Shown here piece after piece: positions 26,010 to 34,224 of a stretch of 42,704 bases of DNA. The notes below the pieces were generated by a model. It searched no databases and was not told where the DNA came from. It saw nothing but the letters and a program-made list of their open reading frames with translations. The position numbers were made by a program, and so were the translations under genes. The stretch's first letter is position 1, and every line of letters begins with the position of its first letter. Source of the stretch: Lachnospiraceae bacterium (GTDB lineage Bacteria; Bacillota; Clostridia; Lachnospirales; Lachnospiraceae); assembly GCA_900771995.1 (NCBI GenBank), contig CAAGQC010000036.1:1-42704 (forward strand), in the 5' to 3' direction.

Positions 26010-28961
26010 TTATTCTATATAGTTCTGTCCAAGAGTGATCAGTTCCTGGATGGAATATAAGCGGCATTGCCGCAAATTCCCTGATTCATAATCGAAGATG
26101 AAACTATCGTTCCACACATCGCAAAGGCCGGGCAGTTCTGCCAGAACCTCAAAATCGGCATTTAGCAGAAGTCCGTAACGTTCTCCCTCCGTACTGATGT
26201 ATTCGGTAACCAGCAGATCTCCCAGCTGGGTCACGTAGGTCAGATACCCCTCTTCCTCTAATGTCGCCAGTTCCCTGCCGGAAGCATCATAGACCACCGG
26301 TGCCGCATGCAGGGACGAAGTCACAAGATAATCCTCCGTGTGAAATTCTTCGTACAGATCCTTTCCGGGCTGCTCTTTCCGCTCTTCGGAGAGGATCGTG
26401 CCATCTGCCGCACTGTAGGTTCGTACGGTACCGTCATACCAGATGACCTCCAGATAAGATATCTGCGTACCTTTTCGGAATTGCTGATCGTAAATGGTAT
26501 CTGCATCTGGAAGGGACACTTCAGCGATCTGTTCTCCCGCTCTGTCATAAATACGGAATCCTTCATTCTGAAAAAGCATCACGGTACTGCCATCCTGACT
26601 GATCCTCGCCTCATCATGTGCATAGCGGGCATCATACGTCAAAAGAATGGTATCCTCGTAATTCTCCAGCTTCATGATGCGAAGCGTCGGATCATTACGG
26701 CTTCCCGCCACGGCATAGGTATTGCCAAGTTCCAGAAAATCAAACAAATTCTCTCCGGTTTCTCTGGAAGAAAGATGTGCACCGCTGTCATAAAAAGAAA
26801 AACTTTTATCCTCGCAGGCAGCCATCACATAAGTCTCTCCTATGGCAAAGGCATTAATATTCACATTGTTGGTGTAAGCCAGTTCCAGCTGTTCTCCCTG
26901 TGGTGTGATCTGTACCAGAAGGTTCGTATTTGCCAGATAGATCCCGCCCTCATCCGCTTTCAGATAAAAGGGATCCTGTGCCGCATTCTCCCCCAGGCTG
27001 ATTCCCTGTGCCGTATCTACCAGCCCGAAGACATTATCGGTACCGTTTCTCACCGCATATGCAAAATAATCTCCGGAAAATCCGCCTTCCATATGCGTGT
27101 AATCTGAAGTCTCATACAGGATCAGGGACTCCCCTGGATCCCGAAGATCGAACAGTTCCACACTTCCATCGGAGAAACTGACTGCCAGAAAGCTCCCATC
27201 CTGATTCAGGGCAAAAATATTATCTTTCGGATCTGCCAGAATATCATTTGTCACGATCCGCAGCTGCCGGCCTCCAAAGTCACACTCTGCCTTCTTTTCT
27301 CCGGATGCTATATCGTACAGGATCGCTTTCTGCTCCGATCCATTTACACATGCTGCCGTTTTACGATCTCCGGAGATGGCAAGAAAAGTTGCCTTTTCTC
27401 CGGTCCAAAGCACATTGCCTGTTGATATTTCATAATTTTCCACGCCGTCCCCGGCTGCCACCAGAATATGATCCTCATCGATAAACAGACCATCCGCCAG
27501 AGCAGACGGAACCGTAGGTATTTCCGCCAGTTTCTCTCCGCTCTCCAGATCATACACTGCCGCCGCATATCCATAGACCACACAAAGTCTGCTCCCCTCC
27601 GGAGACAGATCCATGTCAAAGGGAGCTGCCGGAAGTTCTATCGTGTTATATGCCTTATAGCCGTCCGACAGACTGTATACTCCCAGCGCATCGGTCAGGG
27701 CTTTTTGTGCCTGCGCAGTGCGTGGTGCCGTGAATACGGATTCTCTGTCCGGAATTGCTTCCATAGCTTCTTTGACCGCTCCGGTCACATCGCCCTGTGC
27801 CAACAGGTCTGCAGAATACTCTGCCATGGTCAGGGCTGCCTGCCGTTGTTCCTTCTGATGCATTCCCTCAAAAGTACAGGCTCCTCCGGCCAGAAACAAC
27901 ACTCCCAGAACCGCTGCAGAAGCAAACATTCTTCTCTTATGGCGTACCATCCGTGGATCTTTCTTAGGAAGATCCCGGAAAGCCTTCAGCATCTCTGCCG
28001 CCGTCTGGTAACGGTCTGCCGGTTTTACCGACATGGCCTTATTGATAATTTCCGCTACGGCCATGCTGCAGTCCGAAGGCCCCAGAGGAATCACCTCTGC
28101 TGCTCTCTGTGCGGGCTTTCTGCCGCTTAACAGATGATACAGGGTAGCACCCAGACTATAGATATCGGACCTTGCATCCAGAAGCACACCGGGCTGACTC
28201 CTCGTTACGCTGCCTGCGGAAAAAGATACCTGCGAATCCGTCTTTGGTGCTGACAGATCTCCTCCATCCACCTCCGTGGCATCCGGATCCACCTGGGTTC
28301 TCTCATCATCCACTTCCGTCCGCTCATCGTCCACCAGTGTCCTGTCATCTTCTGCCACCGCCTGGGAACGCTTTCCCGCGGCGGGCATTCCCGCCATACG
28401 GCCTCCCTGTATGTACTCTGCACCGTAATGCTCCGGAGAAGCATAACCTCTGCTGAATCCTACCTTGACTGCCCCATCCTCTCCGAGCGCCAGTGCAATG
28501 TTAAAGTCGATCAGGCAGATGTCACCATCCGGCAGCAACATAATATTGGCCGGTTTGATATCCCCGTGCAGAATTCCATGGGATCCCTGATGATGCAGAT
28601 AATCCAACGCTTCCAACAGCTGACAGGACCATTTCACGATATCCGGCTGAGGGATTTTTTCTCCCCGGGCCAGAATCTTATCCAGACTTTCGCCCTCGAT
28701 ATAATCCATTACGGTATATACCACACCGTCCTGCTGTACGAAGTCGTATACCTGAGGTATATACGTCTGCCGCAGGTTTTTCAGCATGTCCACTTCTCGT
28801 CGCAGAGACTCCTCTTTCGTGGAAAGGGATCTCTTATCCGCTTTCAAAACCACAAGCTTATGAAGACGCGTATGTCTGCCGAGGTAGACAACACCGCCTC
28901 CTCCGGCACCTATTTTTTCATCAATTTCATAAAGACCTGCTATTATTTTGTGGTTTTCCAT
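26010..28961 (-). CDS. Transmembrane Ser/Thr kinase with WD40-like outer domain
   Basis: This 983-aa protein has an N-terminal kinase domain (about residues 5-335). Features are a glycine loop GAGGGGVVY, Lys40, HGDIKPAN with catalytic Asp134, DFN (152-154) in place of DFG, SPE near 175 and SDIYSLG near 265. Between SPE and SDIYSLG is an insertion of about 70 residues with four TxVD motifs. One transmembrane helix (about 345-364) leads to a 600-residue outer region with repeated WD40 or beta-propeller-like blades, for example FLAVSFSDGSVELFDL. It has no PASTA repeats, unlike the kinase at 8389-10527. PP2C and FHA genes lie just upstream, forming a complete signalling module. I infer that it senses an outer ligand and signals to the FHA protein. 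Confidence 0.92.
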   Translation of the reverse strand: MENHKIIAGLYEIDEKIGAGGGGVVYLGRHTRLHKLVVLKADKRSLSTKEESLRREVDMLKNLRQTYIPQVYDFVQQDGVVYTVMDYIEGESLDKILARGEKIPQPDIVKWSCQLLEALDYLHHQGSHGILHGDIKPANIMLLPDGDICLIDFNIALALGEDGAVKVGFSRGYASPEHYGAEYIQGGRMAGMPAAGKRSQAVAEDDRTLVDDERTEVDDERTQVDPDATEVDGGDLSAPKTDSQVSFSAGSVTRSQPGVLLDARSDIYSLGATLYHLLSGRKPAQRAAEVIPLGPSDCSMAVAEIINKAMSVKPADRYQTAAEMLKAFRDLPKKDPRMVRHKRRMFASAAVLGVLFLAGGACTFEGMHQKEQRQAALTMAEYSADLLAQGDVTGAVKEAMEAIPDRESVFTAPRTAQAQKALTDALGVYSLSDGYKAYNTIELPAAPFDMDLSPEGSRLCVVYGYAAAVYDLESGEKLAEIPTVPSALADGLFIDEDHILVAAGDGVENYEISTGNVLWTGEKATFLAISGDRKTAACVNGSEQKAILYDIASGEKKAECDFGGRQLRIVTNDILADPKDNIFALNQDGSFLAVSFSDGSVELFDLRDPGESLILYETSDYTHMEGGFSGDYFAYAVRNGTDNVFGLVDTAQGISLGENAAQDPFYLKADEGGIYLANTNLLVQITPQGEQLELAYTNNVNINAFAIGETYVMAACEDKSFSFYDSGAHLSSRETGENLFDFLELGNTYAVAGSRNDPTLRIMKLENYEDTILLTYDARYAHDEARISQDGSTVMLFQNEGFRIYDRAGEQIAEVSLPDADTIYDQQFRKGTQISYLEVIWYDGTVRTYSAADGTILSEERKEQPGKDLYEEFHTEDYLVTSSLHAAPVVYDASGRELATLEEEGYLTYVTQLGDLLVTEYISTEGERYGLLLNADFEVLAELPGLCDVWNDSFIFDYESGNLRQCRLYSIQELITLGQNYIE
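28266..28340 (-). other. Heptad array of four TxVD motifs in the kinase
   Basis: Residues 208-232 of the kinase contain TLVD, TEVD, TQVD and TEVD, with their Thr at 208, 215, 222 and 229, an exact seven-residue period. The spacer residues are acidic (DER, DER, PDA). Each motif fits the Thr-x-x-Asp pattern that some FHA domains bind when Thr is phosphorylated. An FHA protein is encoded in the same operon at 29870-31336. The docking role is inferred. Confidence 0.85.
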
Positions 28962-29100
28962 ATTCTTTCTCCAGTTTGTTTCTTATTTTCCTACCGGTAA
29001 TACCAAAGACCACAATGCACCCAAGTCCTACAAGAACTGCCAGCACCATAAGGGCAATTCCTCCGTAGAGCCAGGCATCTGTCTGTGACAATCCAAGCAT
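28927..29100 (-). CDS. 57-aa single-pass membrane protein
   Basis: This small protein has a short N-terminus, one hydrophobic helix (about residues 11-34) and a basic tail (GRKIRNKLEKEYGK). It fits between the PP2C gene and the kinase gene and overlaps the kinase start by 35 bases, so it is probably translated in the same operon with coupling. AGGAGA lies almost directly before the ATG at 29100, and a second AAGGA lies 11 bases upstream. A longer frame from 29190 would overlap the PP2C gene and seems unlikely. I do not recognise a family. It might be a membrane partner of the kinase or of the phosphatase, which has no membrane segment itself. Confidence 0.65.
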   Translation of the reverse strand: MLGLSQTDAWLYGGIALMVLAVLVGLGCIVVFGITGRKIRNKLEKEYGKPQNNSRSL

Positions 29101-29126
29101 TCTCCTGCCGTCCTTTCCGGATCTGT

Positions 29127-29858
29127 CTATCCATTCACCGCAACAACGCCTACCGTAATGTTGTCTCTTTCCCCGCGGTCCATCATGCATTCAATCATTT
29201 CTTCGCATGCCTCATCCGCTTTTTTTACCTTCCGAAGCTTTTTCTCATATTTCCGGAGATCCTCTGGCACCAGCTGATGATAAAAGCCGTCCGAGCACAC
29301 GATAAACAGATCTCTTTCCTTCACACTTCCCACTGTACTGGTGAACCAGAGTTCATCCTGTTTGCCCAGATAGTTGTCCAGATAAGCTTTCATCCTTCCA
29401 TTTTTGATCCGGGTCACACTGGCATCCACCGTCAGCTGCTCCAGTGTTCCGTCATTGTAACGGTAGACTCTGCTGTCCCCTACCTGAATAATATAGTAGG
29501 TATTCCGAACGATCATAAGCAGAGAAAGCGTTGTTCCCATCTCTATTCCTCTTGCGATCCGGCACTCTCTGACAAGTGTATTACATTCCTCCACAAGATC
29601 CTTCATGTGAGAAAACAGAAGTTCTCCATCTGCTCCGGTAATGTCCAGCCACTCGGTGACCTCGTCAAACCACGCCTCAATTCTCGCAACTGCCAGCGAT
29701 GATGCCATTTCACCATGCTCCAGTCCCCCAATACCGTCACAGACCGCAAGAATAATAAAGTTGTCTCCTTTTCTTTCAAAGGTGCGAAGTACTACCGCAT
29801 CCTGATTATTCTCACGTACTCTGCCGATATTGCTTTTGCATCCGGCAACATACCTCAT
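29127..29858 (-). CDS. PP2C-family Ser/Thr phosphatase of the Tad operon
   Basis: This 243-aa cytosolic phosphatase has all PP2C motifs: NNQD with Asp20, DGIGGLEHGEMAS with Asp41, GDSRVYRY, CSDGFY and RDNITVG. The metal-binding aspartates are therefore intact. It is clearly distinct from the PrkC partner at 10561-11289, with an altered region between GDSR and CSDG (KAYLDNYLGKQDELWF). It is encoded between the FHA gene and the small membrane protein and kinase genes. The likely substrates are the kinase, including its TxVD Thr residues, and Tad components. AAGGAGAGG precedes the ATG. Kinase-PP2C-FHA triplets are also known to control type VI secretion in Proteobacteria. Confidence 0.94.
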   Translation of the reverse strand: MRYVAGCKSNIGRVRENNQDAVVLRTFERKGDNFIILAVCDGIGGLEHGEMASSLAVARIEAWFDEVTEWLDITGADGELLFSHMKDLVEECNTLVRECRIARGIEMGTTLSLLMIVRNTYYIIQVGDSRVYRYNDGTLEQLTVDASVTRIKNGRMKAYLDNYLGKQDELWFTSTVGSVKERDLFIVCSDGFYHQLVPEDLRKYEKKLRKVKKADEACEEMIECMMDRGERDNITVGVVAVNG

Positions 29859-29869
29859 ATTTCCTCTCC

Positions 29870-31336
29870 TTACAGATGGATTCTATATTTTACCGGTTTG
29901 GTCGTCGTGAAGGTGACTTCACCGCCGTCCGGCAGAGGATATGGCTGATTGGGAATCAGCACCTGATTATTTACCAATGTATGGTTAGCGGATCCCAGAT
30001 CAATGATGCAGTATCCGCTGCCACTTCTCTCTATTCTGGCATGTTTTCTTCCGATCCGGCTGAAATCCTTGCTGAAAGCGACATCCGGCTGGGTCTCATC
30101 CGAAGAGGTACGCCCAATCGTAATAAAGGGACCCGCAAAATCCAGAGAGATCCGGGGAATGGCTCCCGGAACCGCAGATTCGATCAGCTCCAGACAGGCA
30201 CCGCCATTGTAGTCTTCTCCTGCAATTTCCGTGCTCTCATCCGTAACTGTCGACATCATAGGAAAGCTTCCCTGAGGCATTTGCGGTGTCGGGGCCTGCT
30301 GCATAACGGACGGTTGTGCCACAGTCTCCTGTGCACGTGCTGCTGTCGGCTGCTGTATCGGTGCGCCTGTTACAGGATTCTGTTCCTTCTTCTTACCACC
30401 GAAAAGGGAAAATCCTCCCCCTTCTTTCTTTTCCTTTTTCTTTTTGGGAGTATCGCCGAACAGAGCACTTACTGCTGCATCCGAATCACTCATATCGTCA
30501 AGTCCCGCAAACAGTTCCTCTTTTTGCGCGGGTACCGGATCCGCTGCTTTTTTCGGTTCGTTCTCTTTCTTTCCGCCAAACAGGGAGAACTTCCCACCGT
30601 TTTTGGCATGCGGCTGTGCCTGCTTTCCGTCCGGTGCCGCTGCTGCCGAAGCTGTCTGTGACACAGGTTCCATCTTCTGAGAGGACATCTGCGATGTCGT
30701 CTGGGCCGGTGCCGTCTCCCGCGTTGCCGCTGCCGGGGTTATGTTCTGTGCTGTATACTGTGGTACCGCTGCCTGTCCCATTCCTGTTTTCTTCTGCTCC
30801 TGTAAAAGGATCTGGTAGAGGTCCGCCAGATTGGAATCCTCGTTTCCGAAATACCGGAACATGGTTACCTGAAAGCCCGGATCGTCCGCAATGGTGATCT
30901 CGGTAAACAGATCCTTGAAGAATTTTTTGATTTCCGCATCACTGTAGCAGTAGCTGTTTTCCGGTACATAGATCAGGCTTACGCCGTGATTCATCTTATT
31001 GATAAACACATATCTTGGATCTATGCAAAGATTATGATAATCCAGGAACCAGTCCTTTCCCTTCATAAAGGGTGTCAGCAGATCCATAAATAATTTTACA
31101 AACTGTTGTTTACTCAGATTACGATCTGAATAGGCCAGTGCAATGGTGTTGATCAGCTTATAACGCAAATTTGTACTGCCATTGACGGTTACGATCCGGA
31201 AGGGAATCAGGAATTCCGGGCAATCCTCCTCCATTACTCGTACAGCAATCTCATCTACCTCTGCCTGCAGCGGCAAAGCAATGTTCAGATAATTACCCTC
31301 CAGGCTGCTCTGCAGGGAGAAATTTTCCTCATTCAT
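29870..31336 (-). CDS. FHA-domain protein with Firmicutes-type N-terminal domain
   Basis: This 488-aa protein has a conserved-looking N-terminal domain (about residues 1-185). It resembles the domain I recall as DUF6382, found before FHA domains in Firmicutes. A long, low-complexity Gln/Ala/Pro/Lys linker (about 186-385) follows, with two copies of FSLFGGKK (250-257 and 309-316). The C-terminal FHA domain (about 395-488) has the key pThr-binding residues in GRTSSDE, SRIGRKHARI and DLGSANHTLVN. There is no signal peptide or membrane helix. In the operon it stands beside PP2C and the TxVD-bearing kinase, so it is the probable reader of kinase phosphorylation. The effector contacted by the N-terminal domain is unknown. 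Confidence 0.9.
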   Translation of the reverse strand: MNEENFSLQSSLEGNYLNIALPLQAEVDEIAVRVMEEDCPEFLIPFRIVTVNGSTNLRYKLINTIALAYSDRNLSKQQFVKLFMDLLTPFMKGKDWFLDYHNLCIDPRYVFINKMNHGVSLIYVPENSYCYSDAEIKKFFKDLFTEITIADDPGFQVTMFRYFGNEDSNLADLYQILLQEQKKTGMGQAAVPQYTAQNITPAAATRETAPAQTTSQMSSQKMEPVSQTASAAAAPDGKQAQPHAKNGGKFSLFGGKKENEPKKAADPVPAQKEELFAGLDDMSDSDAAVSALFGDTPKKKKEKKEGGGFSLFGGKKKEQNPVTGAPIQQPTAARAQETVAQPSVMQQAPTPQMPQGSFPMMSTVTDESTEIAGEDYNGGACLELIESAVPGAIPRISLDFAGPFITIGRTSSDETQPDVAFSKDFSRIGRKHARIERSGSGYCIIDLGSANHTLVNNQVLIPNQPYPLPDGGEVTFTTTKPVKYRIHL

Positions 31337-31356
31337 CTGTTTTTCACTCCTTCTGC

Positions 31357-32685
31357 TTATTCTTCAAAATACTTTAATGTCAGCAATGCCATACTTTCTG
31401 TCAGTCTGGCCTGTGCAATGCCGTTATGGAACGGCTGGGCATCCTTATAATTTTCCTCAATGATCAGATGGTTCTTCTCACTGATATACCCCCAGTCATC
31501 TACACTCTTTACCGCTCCCAGATGATTCGAAAAAGATTTTGCATCATTGTACTGGTAATCAATGACCTGATTGCCGTCTCTGTCAATATAGCCCCATCTG
31601 CCGTTTGCGTCTGCCACCGCTATGTAGCTGTCGGACTCCGGCGCTTTTGCATCCGCATAAGAATTCTCACCGATATGATTGCCCTCTGAGTCGATCAGAT
31701 ACCACACACCGTTTTCTTTCACCATGGCCCGGTTCCCGGCAAATGCATTGCCCAGAGAATTGACCGCCACATCTTCCAGCATGTAATCCACGACCGTTTC
31801 CCCGGAATCCTTGATAATTCCCCATTTTCCCTCTCTGGATACCGCAGCCACGCCACAGGCATTTCCGCTCATCCGGTCAAACTGATAGTTCACCGCAATA
31901 GGGGCAAAATCATAATCGTAATAGCTGTAAGTATCGCCGCGCTTTCCAAGAATCCTCTTTCCGCTGACTCCCAGGACATCCGTCATTTTGTCATATGTCG
32001 TGCCGTCATCCGCGCCATACCAGTCCCCGTTAGAGAGGATCGCATAATAGGTTCCGTCCATGGATACCACCGCAAATCCAGCCGTCCCATAAGAAGTGGC
32101 ACTGTCATAGATAAAGTCCAGCACATCGCTTCCTCCTTCATCTATATATCCCCACTTTGTGCCGTCGAATGCCGCCATCTGACGGTTATCTGCCGAGGGA
32201 AGAATCTGCTCGTATCTTGTAACTTTCACCTTGTAAGGGTATCTTATCTCCTCCAGATAATCCGCAAGGGACTGACTGCCCGTCTTCTCCACTCCTGCCT
32301 TCAGAAGGGTAACGGCCTCCGGCCATTTTGATCTTCCCACATAATACTCTGCGGCAGTCCGGTATTCCTCTTCCGTGGCAGTTCCTGCCAGATTACGTTT
32401 TTCCACAAGTTTTACATAGGAATTCATATCTCCATAGTCCTGATAAGAAACAAGAAGCTTCGCCTGGATCTCCGTCGTCAACCGGGAATCCTGCGCCAGT
32501 GCCTCCTCATAAAGGTCGATAGCCCTGACATACAGCTGCCTTGCCGCCAGTGCATCTGCTTCCGCTGCCAGGTTTCTTTGTTCCTCTATCACCTCGGTAC
32601 CGGACGCTGTCCGTATGGAAAGCAGCCAGCCGACTCCCAATACCACCGCAATAACTACGATCAATAACATCTTCTTTGTCTTCAT
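31357..32685 (-). CDS. WG-repeat protein with N-terminal membrane anchor
   Basis: This 442-aa protein has one N-terminal hydrophobic segment (about residues 5-24), followed by a helical, TPR-like region (about 35-130). The C-terminal two thirds contain WG repeats, recognisable by KWGYIDEGG, KWGIIKDSG, RWGYIDRDG and DWGYISEKN, each followed by a Tyr/Phe-containing beta segment. WG repeats form beta structures of unclear function. The protein should lie outside the cell, held by its anchor. GAGG is well placed before the ATG. Its position between the prepilin peptidase and FHA genes suggests a link between the pilus machine and signalling, but no direct role is known. Confidence 0.85.
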   Translation of the reverse strand: MKTKKMLLIVVIAVVLGVGWLLSIRTASGTEVIEEQRNLAAEADALAARQLYVRAIDLYEEALAQDSRLTTEIQAKLLVSYQDYGDMNSYVKLVEKRNLAGTATEEEYRTAAEYYVGRSKWPEAVTLLKAGVEKTGSQSLADYLEEIRYPYKVKVTRYEQILPSADNRQMAAFDGTKWGYIDEGGSDVLDFIYDSATSYGTAGFAVVSMDGTYYAILSNGDWYGADDGTTYDKMTDVLGVSGKRILGKRGDTYSYYDYDFAPIAVNYQFDRMSGNACGVAAVSREGKWGIIKDSGETVVDYMLEDVAVNSLGNAFAGNRAMVKENGVWYLIDSEGNHIGENSYADAKAPESDSYIAVADANGRWGYIDRDGNQVIDYQYNDAKSFSNHLGAVKSVDDWGYISEKNHLIIEENYKDAQPFHNGIAQARLTESMALLTLKYFEE

Positions 32686-32706
32686 AACACTACCTCAGTC
32701 TCCTAA

Positions 32707-33360
32707 TTATGGAATCAATAATGCGATCAATGTCCCCAGGTATAAAAACGGGATCATGGGAACACCATTTTTCAAGGTCAGCTTTTTACGCAACAGCTGC
32801 ACGATGGAATAAATGCAGCAAAGCATGGTTCCGTAGAAAAGTGCTCCCATGATCCGCTCCCCGGTCAGATACAGTCCCATGACAAATGCCAGTTTCACGT
32901 CTCCGGCCCCCATCTGCCCTCTGGAAAACAGATAGCAAAGCAAAAAAATCAATCCACTGATCAGACCTCCCCCGAGAGAACGGCACAAAAGCTCGAAGCC
33001 GTAGGAAACCGTAACGATCAGTGTAATCCCCACAACTGCTGTCCACAGCAGAAGTAATATCAGAATGACCTTATTGGGTACCATCTGTTTTTTACAATCT
33101 GTCACAGTGAGCACAGCAAGCCCGCCAAGTAATACTGCTGCCAGAAGATATCGCGATGCTCCAAGCTGTGGCAGCCGGATTCCTGCCACCACCAGGGTTC
33201 CTGAAAAGGTAAGGATCAATGTCAGGATCACAGTAATATCGGTAATCCATTTCCCGCTGTGACGAAATTCCAGATCCATCTTCTGTTCCACAATATATTG
33301 CAGTCCGTAGAAAACTGCCGTTACCATGCCGGCCGTAAACGCTGCACTAAACCACTGCAT
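32707..33360 (-). CDS. tadV: Prepilin peptidase, CpaA/TadV type
   Basis: This 217-aa polytopic protein belongs to the A24 aspartic peptidase family and should cut the leader of the Flp-like pilin and TadE-like pseudopilins. The catalytic residues are Asp88 in TDCKKQMVPN and Asp154 in GAGDVKL, the family GxGD motif. About six hydrophobic helices surround them. The N-methylating domain of PilD enzymes is absent, as in other Tad loci. GGAGG precedes the start. It lies 15 bases after the second TadE-like gene. Assignment is secure from both active-site motifs and context. Confidence 0.93.
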   Translation of the reverse strand: MQWFSAAFTAGMVTAVFYGLQYIVEQKMDLEFRHSGKWITDITVILTLILTFSGTLVVAGIRLPQLGASRYLLAAVLLGGLAVLTVTDCKKQMVPNKVILILLLLWTAVVGITLIVTVSYGFELLCRSLGGGLISGLIFLLCYLFSRGQMGAGDVKLAFVMGLYLTGERIMGALFYGTMLCCIYSIVQLLRKKLTLKNGVPMIPFLYLGTLIALLIP

Positions 33361-33375
33361 TTTGTTCCTCCATCC

Positions 33376-34224
33376 TCAGGGTTGATAAGTTCTTCCGTCA
33401 CCGTCCAGCCAGGCCGGAACTGTAACTCTCTGTACCACATGAATATCCTTTGGTACCACGAATCCGATAAAGCTCATGTCTATGTCATACTGTACGACGA
33501 AGTCTATCATTTTCTTGTCCTTGTCGCAGTACATGGTACTGCCGGAAAAATCAAGTCCCGCCGTACCATCCTTAACTCCGTAAGCTCTTAATACCGCATC
33601 TGCGTCACTGCCGAGATGCTGCTTGGTCAGTACACTTGCCGCGGCCTGCGCTCCGACAGATTTCACAGCATAAGAAGCCCCCGAGGCTCCCATATAGATC
33701 ACTCCCACCAGCAGTGACTGTGGATCACTGAACAGATCGGTCACCTGCTGTACGGATTTTTTTGTGGATTCCACGGTTGCCTTACCGTCTTCATAGGTCT
33801 GTTTTGCCGAATTATAGGCATTTGTAATGGATTCCTGTGATACCTCAAGCTGTTTCACACTTTCCGCTGTTCCGGAGATATCACCGGTAAGTGTCTGAAT
33901 TTTGTTCAGTGTATCCACTACCTGTGTTGCCGTATCATCAATGGACGCTGTATACGATGCCCCGTCTGATGCGATCTTCTGTTCTGCACCGCGGATCCCC
34001 AATGCCTGATAGAGGTAGGAATAACTCGCCAGTTCATGGGCCGCAGTATTCATGGCAAACTGGATCTTATTATGTACGATAAAAACATTAATGAGATAGA
34101 TAATTGCTATCACCACCATAAGAAAAACAGTAAAGGTAATGACAGCCTCTACGACCATCATTCCCTTCTGTTCCTCTTTCAGTTGTTTTCTTAGCTTTTT
34201 GTGATACTTACTGAAGCTGTTCAT
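33376..34224 (-). CDS. TadE-like pseudopilin, second copy
   Basis: This 282-aa protein has a basic leader ending in EEQKG at residue 21, then a hydrophobic helix starting MMVVEAVITF. A Glu at the fifth position after the Gly fits prepilin peptidase substrates. The outer part is mostly helical, including a segment near 95-165 with TAESVKQLEVSQESITNAYNSAKQ, followed by a C-terminal beta part. It begins exactly after the stop codon of the 853-aa gene, with GAGG inside that gene. Minor pilins of TadE type are thought to prime or cap the pilus. It is larger than usual TadE proteins. Confidence 0.82.
   Translation of the reverse strand: MNSFSKYHKKLRKQLKEEQKGMMVVEAVITFTVFLMVVIAIIYLINVFIVHNKIQFAMNTAAHELASYSYLYQALGIRGAEQKIASDGASYTASIDDTATQVVDTLNKIQTLTGDISGTAESVKQLEVSQESITNAYNSAKQTYEDGKATVESTKKSVQQVTDLFSDPQSLLVGVIYMGASGASYAVKSVGAQAAASVLTKQHLGSDADAVLRAYGVKDGTAGLDFSGSTMYCDKDKKMIDFVVQYDIDMSFIGFVVPKDIHVVQRVTVPAWLDGDGRTYQP

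Noticed and set aside
26307..27107. A 266-codon plus-strand frame opposite the kinase outer domain
   Set aside because: No ribosome site or domain is visible and the minus-strand kinase frame is continuous.
28205..28444. Repetitive DNA near the kinase insertion as a possible CRISPR-like or minisatellite array
   Set aside because: The units are only 21 bp, imperfect and in frame, and are explained by the protein-level TxVD heptads.
29101..29190. Longer form of the small membrane protein starting at 29190
   Set aside because: The extra 30 residues overlap the PP2C coding end and have no hydrophobic or family character.
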